Below are positions 8,101-13,700 of a stretch of 16,131 nt of DNA, in pieces. The DNA is from Caryophanales bacterium UBA1231 (lineage in GTDB: Bacteria; Bacillota_I; Bacilli_A; ML615J-28; CAG-313): assembly GCA_002309035.1 (NCBI GenBank), contig DBWT01000031.1, positions 2,956 through 19,086 of the forward strand, in the 5' to 3' direction. Made by a program: the position numbers and the translations under genes. Each line of letters begins with the position of its first letter. Positions within the stretch are counted from its first letter, which is position 1. A model generated the notes under the pieces. That model worked only from the letters and a program-made list of their open reading frames with translations. It was not told the DNA's origin and did no database searches.

Positions 8101-9013
8101 AATAATTACCATAGTGGGCAAAACCTGATGTATTACTATAAAGTGGGCTTGTTAATGTACCATTTTCATCATATTGTGGAATTGTTCCTGATGAATATGA
8201 ACCATTACGATAAACACCTGATGGAGCAATACCGATTTCAACTGTTTTATTGTTCTCTAAATTATAATTTGAAATACTATTATGTAATGCTTCAATTAAA
8301 AGATTAACTTGTTCTCTTCTAAAATTATCGATAGATAGATTCTTTGTATTATAAATTGCTCTTGTTGCTGAATCATCACAACCTGAAATATAGAAATAAT
8401 CATCGAAGTGTATAGCATCAACATCGTAATTTTCAATTAATTCCATACATGTATCAACAATAAAATCTCTAACAACAGGACGACCTGGGTCTAAAATAAT
8501 AGAATCACCAACTGTCAATAAATTGTTTGGATCATTGGCAGGATTAGATGCAGGAAGTGATTCATATGTATAATCTGGATTATTACCAGCAGTAGAAACA
8601 CGATATGGGTTAAGCCATGCATGGAATTCCATTCCACGTTTATGACATTCTTCAATAATCCATGCGACTGGATCAAATTCGTCAAAATTAACTTTATCAT
8701 AGTATCTTGATTTTGGATTTAATTCTGAACGATAAAAGGCATTATTGTGTGTTCTAACATGGAACACAATAGCATTCATATTTAATGCTTGCATATTATC
8801 AAGAATTATTGTAATGCTTTGTTTATATGATGCTTCATCTTTATATGCTGATAAGTCACCAGCAAAATGAGAAACCCAAGCAGCACGATAATCTTGTACT
8901 CTTTCTTGATACTCTTCTGTTGCCTTTACTCCTTCCTTATTATATATATGAACGAAGAACAAAGATAGTAAGACAACAACAAATAATACGATAACTCTTT
9001 TTGTTTTACTCAT
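5162..9013 (-). CDS. Large anchored GHL10 (DUF187) glycosidase-like surface protein
   Basis: Probably a cell-surface glycan hydrolase acting on peptidoglycan or host/plant glycans; the substrate is unknown. Order in 1,283 residues: a signal peptide or N-terminal anchor (about 6-24); the GHL10/YngK-type barrel (about 42-425), with RAAWVSH (43-49), FHVRTHNNAFY (84-94), HAWLNPYR (131-138), HFDDYFY (202-208) and YITPQSYH (320-327). A fibronectin III-like domain follows (about 438-520). Next is a helical module (525-584), an unassigned beta-rich region (about 600-830), a second copy of the helical module (836-895), and a long coiled-coil-like helical stalk (about 895-1250). The end is S-C-N-M, a hydrophobic segment (about 1262-1279) and KKKN, a membrane anchor without LPxTG. 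GGAGG lies 8 nt before the ATG and inside the last codons of the aminopeptidase gene; the gap is 3 nt, so the two are co-expressed. Confidence 0.88.
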   Translation of the reverse strand: MSKTKRVIVLFVVVLLSLFFVHIYNKEGVKATEEYQERVQDYRAAWVSHFAGDLSAYKDEASYKQSITIILDNMQALNMNAIVFHVRTHNNAFYRSELNPKSRYYDKVNFDEFDPVAWIIEECHKRGMEFHAWLNPYRVSTAGNNPDYTYESLPASNPANDPNNLLTVGDSIILDPGRPVVRDFIVDTCMELIENYDVDAIHFDDYFYISGCDDSATRAIYNTKNLSIDNFRREQVNLLIEALHNSISNYNLENNKTVEIGIAPSGVYRNGSYSSGTIPQYDENGTLTSPLYSNTSGFAHYGNYLYSDTKYWIDREWIDYITPQSYHAIKQKSSSFINLTEWWSWCVRYKKVNLSMGIGIYMVLENGSSGQNWKDEDELYKQMMNANQYDEIHGLCFYKYSSLLSSNTLMQGHVQTIKNLWQHYVPCPVKPQYTYLPEPIVRNITLDGTTLSWDALEDVRGYMVWKVGLTDKVDTENINQLYKYVTTNSIDVDIEPGYKYYVSSVNLANEISIPMTYVGTDLANEVVSLINQITFPVTLEQKDLINSIELLINELSSEELQKVTNIDLFYTAKNMCEAIESIKAVGKQLEESLTKDVDKAYLLPLFFGDYSVSWEYQDSDSANYYDISTGQRKVEYLATTYANLKYTLEKDGISYSNTIKLNVGYTKTDEIALFYRNTPHALNIEEDPTSTGSYIGWSGHVLKFTKGEVNYVFFLVVGNYHELTSSDIPENNWVSCGDFYINRSGSTITKQASAFDVSTSTNYGYFIISANGTVRKAVSTATASETISLANGEALYCIKYLDGLINDSVMKPASNMEGLTVELITPNLSKELSSNELVILVNNEISKINNPVTLVQKEHILRTINLRSNLTSEEQQLLDNTRLNNAYSDLLQLMEQDSLLEQYRNQKIEEISTYITDLTLYSSDKITEIENIIASFNVGIKALNTESAIDDLVVSTKLRLDKVLTKAEEDLEFIDEKRDQAKYEICNYILDANAYSSENQELIASTINTYCHKIDNENICDKVDELVLECEAILRSIPTILQETKDAATQQINDFVDSLDFNAYDSQDQASMRALIQTAKSKITKATSISSVNTIVTNFFDSISQFETIEEKQAKLQSLKQELIQSINDFFAEIKPMLHAPEISEANEIISTYTDLINNAQTEGAATNHKNQAITSLNELPKDEILPVKTEYSGKADEYLQSHTFTDYNQANLLVKKFKSNINSMTEAQDIEHAYLALEEELSLLIKESTTPSGNNSFSCNMGFIVPVFAAMALIFVFIKKKN
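6329..7441 (-). repeat. Two copies of a 60-residue helical module inside the GHL10 protein (6329-6508 and 7262-7441)
   Basis: Residues 525-584 and 836-895 share the frame V-x-L-(I/V)-N ... PVTLxQK ... I-x-x-I ... L-(S/T)-(S)EE-x-Q, with PVTLEQK at 536-542 and PVTLVQK at 851-857. The two copies flank the unassigned beta-rich region. The similarity is at protein level only, so the duplication is old. Confidence 0.7.
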
Positions 9014-9016
9014 TGA

Positions 9017-10297
9017 TTATTCCTCCACAATAATTTTTTTATCAATAATGATATTTACATTATAAAACTTTTCAGCAAGTTTAATTAAATCAAAGTAATC
9101 TTTTGAGCCTGCTGTTTCATAGTTGGCATGCATTGAAAGTTGCGCAAGGCCAATATCAACTGATGCGATTGAAAGATGAGATTGAGAGATTGCACCTAGG
9201 GTTGAGCCACCTCTAATATCAGAACGATTAGTATAGTGTTGATAAGATAAATTTGCTTTATTTAAAATTTCTACTAAAATAGCTTCTGATAAAGCATCTG
9301 TTGTATATCTAAAATTAGCATTGTGTTTAATCACAATTCCTTTATTTAATTCACAAACATTTGTTGGATCATATAATTCTGGATAATTAGGATGATATCC
9401 ATGTGCATTATCACAAGAAATAATAAATGATTTTGAAAGAGCCTGTGGTAAAACACTACTATCAACGAGACGACTTAAAACATCAACTAAGATGGTTGAA
9501 TCTGCACCTTGTTTCGTATTTGATCCTACTTCTTCATTGTGGAAGCATGCATAAACACTGATGTTACTTCCTTCAGCATTTAAAAAGCCCATTAATGTCG
9601 CATATGCTGATTCTAAATTATCGATTCTTGCGCTTGTGATAAAGTCATTGTGAACACCAACCATTGCCGCATCCGTGCAATTGAATAAACCTAAATCAAA
9701 ACTTAGGATGTTTTCTTTTGAAATATTAAATTCCTTTTCAATTAATTCATGAACATCATTAACTGAGTTCATACCAATTAAAGGTAGTAAATCCTTTTGA
9801 GGATTAAGGGTAACATCCTTTTTCAAATGAATTGGAGCTGATGGGATAATTGCTAGTGGATGAGATGATTTAACTAATATTGATTTAATTTCATCATTTT
9901 CTTTAACCATTACTCTTCCAGCAGTTCCCAATGGCTTATCAAACCAAGATTGAAGTATTGGTCCACCATATACTTCAATATTAAGCTTATCAAAGTCTTT
10001 TTGATGAATGATACCCATAGGTTTGATTTTTAGAACTGGTGAGTCTAAATGTGAGGCAATAATCTGAAAATGCTTTGATTCATCATTAGAATGTGATTTT
10101 AGCCCCATTTTAAAGGCAATAATAGAAGTTTCATCAAAAACAACGTAATAATTCATTCCATTTTTGAGATTCCATTTTTCAGACATATAAAGTCTTGTGA
10201 AACCATGGTTATCCAAAATATTGGAAATTTCTTTTGATGCGAAGTATTCATTAACTGATTTATTTAAAAATTCTAATAATTCCATAATATTTTCCAT
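9017..10297 (-). CDS. M18-family aminopeptidase (aspartyl aminopeptidase type)
   Basis: A cytoplasmic dinuclear zinc or cobalt aminopeptidase that removes N-terminal residues, often acidic ones, from peptides; M18 enzymes form dodecameric tetrahedra. The 426 residues match the family. Metal and catalytic residues can be placed by motif: ASHLDSP (H83), ARIDNL (D226), HNEEVGS (E255, E256), SCDNAHG (D296) and SMHANYETAG (H390). No signal peptide is present. The start is uncertain. The ATG at 10297 has AAGGA directly touching it, which is too close. The ATG at 10285 (residue 5) has the same site 12 nt upstream and a longer leader, and may be the real one. First gene of the operon with the GHL10-like protein and zinc-ribbon protein, behind its own promoter. 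Whether it digests peptides linked to the surface enzyme cannot be seen. Confidence 0.92.
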   Translation of the reverse strand: MENIMELLEFLNKSVNEYFASKEISNILDNHGFTRLYMSEKWNLKNGMNYYVVFDETSIIAFKMGLKSHSNDESKHFQIIASHLDSPVLKIKPMGIIHQKDFDKLNIEVYGGPILQSWFDKPLGTAGRVMVKENDEIKSILVKSSHPLAIIPSAPIHLKKDVTLNPQKDLLPLIGMNSVNDVHELIEKEFNISKENILSFDLGLFNCTDAAMVGVHNDFITSARIDNLESAYATLMGFLNAEGSNISVYACFHNEEVGSNTKQGADSTILVDVLSRLVDSSVLPQALSKSFIISCDNAHGYHPNYPELYDPTNVCELNKGIVIKHNANFRYTTDALSEAILVEILNKANLSYQHYTNRSDIRGGSTLGAISQSHLSIASVDIGLAQLSMHANYETAGSKDYFDLIKLAEKFYNVNIIIDKKIIVEE

Positions 10298-10313
10298 TCC
10301 TTATTATATATAG

Positions 10314-10342
10314 ATTATAGCATAAAAAGGCAAAAAAAACAA
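10314..10342 (-). promoter_or_regulatory. Promoter of the aminopeptidase operon
   Basis: On the minus strand an extended TGCTATAAT (-10 at 10319-10314) has a poor TTGTTT -35 (10342-10337) 17 nt upstream, which overlaps the tail of the rpmE terminator. The predicted start near 10307 leaves only about 10 nt before the first ATG and about 22 nt before the second, which favours the second start. Confidence 0.65.
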
Positions 10343-10368
10343 GCCATACTTACAAATAAGTATGGCTT
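10332..10368 (-). terminator. Rho-independent terminator of rpmE
   Basis: A perfect 12-bp stem, AAGCCATACTTA (minus strand, 10368-10357) paired with 10352-10341, closes a TTTG loop and runs through one G into eight T residues (10339-10332). It begins 8 nt after the rpmE stop codon. Confidence 0.95.
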
Positions 10369-10375
10369 TCTCGTA

Positions 10376-10585
10376 TTATTTTTTAGCTTGTTGAACACGT
10401 TTATTGAATTTATCAATACGACCAGCTGATTGAACGAACTTTTGTTCGCCTGTATAGAATGGATGACATTTAGAGCATGTATCAACTCTTATCTCCTTTA
10501 ATACTGATCCTGTTTCAAATTCATTACCGCATGATACACAAACTACTTTACATTTTTGATAGTTTGGATGAATGCCTTTTTTCAT
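10376..10585 (-). CDS. rpmE: 50S ribosomal protein L31, zinc-binding type
   Basis: Small protein at the central protuberance of the large ribosomal subunit, bridging to the 30S head. The start at 10585 (MKKGIHPNY, 69 residues) is chosen because AAAGGAGA stands 5 nt before it and the family begins with this sequence; the frame is open six codons further, but that stretch is the ribosome site itself. Cysteines C16, C19, C37 and C40 form the zinc site of the C+ (zinc-storing) type, so a zinc-free paralogue controlled by zinc may exist elsewhere. The gene stands alone between a promoter with a structured leader and a terminator. Confidence 0.97.
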   Translation of the reverse strand: MKKGIHPNYQKCKVVCVSCGNEFETGSVLKEIRVDTCSKCHPFYTGEQKFVQSAGRIDKFNKRVQQAKK

Positions 10586-10638
10586 GTTTATCTCCTTTCC
10601 CATAGCCTGGTAGCCATAGTGGGCTATAAATTTTTATT
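10586..10638 (-). promoter_or_regulatory. Structured leader of rpmE, candidate L31 autoregulatory element
   Basis: The leader of about 50 nt contains one 5' arm, TAGCC (minus strand 10626-10622), that can pair with either of two GGCTA copies (10615-10611 or 10607-10603). The near hairpin has 5 bp and a 6-nt loop; the far one has 6 bp (ATAGCC/GGCTAT) and a 14-nt loop. CCCA (10623-10620) can also pair with TGGG (10602-10599) just before the ribosome site. Structured rpmE leaders that respond to L31 are known in several bacterial groups; assignment to that class is inference. Confidence 0.55.
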
Positions 10639-10644
10639 CAATAA

Positions 10645-10673
10645 ATTATATCAAAATATATCAATTTAGTCAA
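10645..10673 (-). promoter_or_regulatory. Promoter of rpmE
   Basis: On the minus strand TTGACT (10673-10668), a 17-nt spacer and TATAAT (10650-10645) with an extended TGA form one of the best promoters in the window, fitting a ribosomal protein gene. The start is expected near 10638. Confidence 0.88.
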
Positions 10674-10691
10674 GTAAAGTGAATTGTTGAT

Positions 10692-10723
10692 AAAAAGAAA
10701 TGGACAGGTTTCCCTGTCCATTT
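10692..10723 (-). terminator. Rho-independent terminator of the giant repeat-protein gene
   Basis: An 11-bp perfect stem (10723-10713 with 10708-10698; core ATGGACAGG) closes a GAAA tetraloop on the minus strand and is followed by CTTTTTA (10697-10691). It begins 10 nt after the stop codon at 10736-10734 and separates this gene from rpmE. Confidence 0.95.
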
Positions 10724-10733
10724 TGATTAACTT

Positions 10734-13700
10734 TTATAGATAATCCCAAACACCTTGTTGTTGTAAAGTATCTTTGATATCTCTTGCGGCATTAGCAGCT
10801 AAAGTATCACGACCACTTTCAGCAAGAGCGTCGATGTCAGCTTTGAATGCTGTAGAATCAGTATCAGCTTCATCGAATGCAGCGTTGATTGCATTAATGT
10901 CATCAATTTCTTGTGACCATTCAGCGCCTTGTAGATCGTCATTAGTTAATGGTTGACCACCATTAACATAATCAGAAAGAATTAGTGTTTGTCCATAAAT
11001 TGTTGTTGTACGACCTTCAACTTTATCGTTAATGATTGAAGCGATATCGAAGAAGTCTAGAATAATTTGAGAATGTGATAATTCTTTAATTACGTCATCG
11101 TCTTGTTCTTCAACTGGTTTAGAAGTATCATATTGAGTGATAATTACTAATTCAGTTTCATAGTTGTAAACTGTCCAATCAGTTTCTTGAGCTTCAGCTT
11201 GAGAGATGAAGCCATTTGCGTTAATTGGGCTTTCAATCATATGACATTCTTCAAGAATTTCACACATCAAGCTATTGAATACGTCATCACTTCTATCAGT
11301 ATCACCATTGTTCATTGTATCGTTACCGAATAAGTATGATACCTTCATTAAATCAAGAACAGCACCTAATTCTTGGGCATTATTGTTAATTAATTCAACG
11401 TTAAGTGATTCAATGTGACGGAATGCACTAATAATTTGAATTAATCTAGCAATTTCTTCATCCCATTCTTCTTGGTTGCTACCATTACCATTGTAATCAG
11501 CAACACCAATTACTCTAGTTTCATAATGCTTACGTTCTAGTAAGTCATTAACTGTTGTAACTGCTTGTTCAATATTCAATGAGTAAGCTTCATTCATCGC
11601 AAATAGAATAATTTCTAATGCGGCTAATTGTTCATCTGTTAATTCAGCAAGATTCAATTCATCTAGGTTAATCATTGAAGATTTTTCAACAACGATTGCT
11701 AATTGTTCAGCTTCGTGATCCCATTCAGCTACAGATGCCATTGGTTTGTTATTACCATTGTCGTCTACGCCTACTTGAGCGATTAACCAACCAGACTTGT
11801 AAGATGTTGCATCAACATCATCCATAGCGTCGCTAATTAAGTCAGGAAGTAATTCACGTAATGCTGGAACATGGTTGAATGCTTTAATGAATTCACTTAC
11901 TTCATTAGTTTGTAATTCAGTTAATTTAGCACTCATTGAACCTGAGTTTTCAATTAATCCGAATGATTGAGCTAATTGAAGTACATGGATTAATTCATCA
12001 ATATCTTCAGCCCATTCGTCATTAGTACGAGGAACTAAATTCTTTTGAGTCTTAATTGCACCTTGACCAGTTTGACTAGTAGATCTGTCAATTAATGCTT
12101 GTTCAAGTACTGCATTTAAGTTAGATAAGTCACAAGTTAAACCAGCAGCCATGATTTGTAGTAATTGTCTTAGACCGTAATTTTGAACATCGAATTCAGC
12201 AGTTGGAACTGATGAAGCATCAACATTGTCAACTACACCTAAAGCAATTTCAGCAAATGATTCAAAGCCAGTAGTATTGTTAATATTATTAACGATTGCA
12301 ACTAATCTAGCAAGATAGATTACTTCTTGAGCCCATTCATCAACTGAAGCCATACCATTAGTTCTTTGATCGTTGAACCAATCTGAAACTAATTCAGAAA
12401 CATTGAAGTCACCACCGTTCATATCTTCTAGCTTATCGCTAACTGATGTGAATAATTGTTCACGGTAGATTTGTGAATTATTAAGTGCAGTGAATAATGC
12501 TTCAAGGCCAGCAACGTTAGTTGAAGAAGAAATAATGTCTCCTACTTCTTCAGTATCGATATTACCTTCAGAATCAGCGAAGAATTCAAGAGCAGCTAGG
12601 ATATCGTGAATTGCTTGGAATTCAGCATCGTAATCAATACCAGCAGGAACAACTAATTCATCATCAGTGAATGATGGAAGTTGACCAACGATTGTATCCA
12701 TTACGCGATCTTTACTGTTTTGAGCACCTTCTAATGAAGTTAATGTATCGAATAATTGAATTGTTGCAGGTAAGTTAATTACTGAACCATTAAATACTTG
12801 AGATTCAGCGGCATAACCAACTAAGTCTAATAAGCTTAAGTATTCAGCTTTAACAATTTCCTTGTAATTATCATAATCAGCTTTATTTAAGTGTGAGTAA
12901 TCTAATAAGTTTTCATAACCTGCTTGAGATTGAACTCTGTAAACAGCTCTTTCGAAGCCTTCAACAAGAAGTTGTGAATCTTGGAAGTTTCTCAATGCAT
13001 TGGCAAGTTGCTTCATTTCTTCAATGTGATCTAGAGTACCCATTAGATCATCTAAATCAAGATCGAAGCCTTCAGCATTCAATGGATAATATGCTTCATC
13101 TAAGAATGCATATAAGTATTGATATTCATCTGCCCATACAACATGTGATAAGTCAAGTGAAACATCACGTTTAGCTACCTTTAAGGCAATTCTAATTAAT
13201 AATTCTTCTTGACCAGCAATGAATGGAGAATTTTCAATTAAGCTTACAAGTTCAGCAGCAGTAATAGTGTCTTTATATCTAACATTGTTATTTAATAGAC
13301 CTAATTCATCTGCTTTGTCAATAATGTCGAATAAGTTAGAAACTTGTTCTTTGAATTCAGCAAAGCTATCAGCACGGATTGCTTGATAATCAGCTAAATC
13401 ACGATCAACATACATACGAGCAACGCCGTTAACTAAGTCGATAAATGCAGCTCTTAATAATACAGATTTTTCGATATCATCTAATAACTTCATAACATCA
13501 GCTTCAAATGCATCAGATGCAAGAGGACTTAAATTAGAAGTAGATAGATTCTTCAAATGATCTTTAGCAAGATTAATAGCAGCTCTAACAACTTGTTTGA
13601 TTGCTTTCAATTCTTCGTTTGTAGAACCAACTTCTTCATATGGAAGAACGATAACACCCATTAGATCGATACGATCAATGTATTCTTCGTATAAGTTAGT

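Noticed and set aside
8515..8700. A second minus-strand frame inside the GHL10 domain
   Set aside because: It overlaps conserved catalytic-domain sequence in the main frame and shows only a compositional hydrophobic bias.
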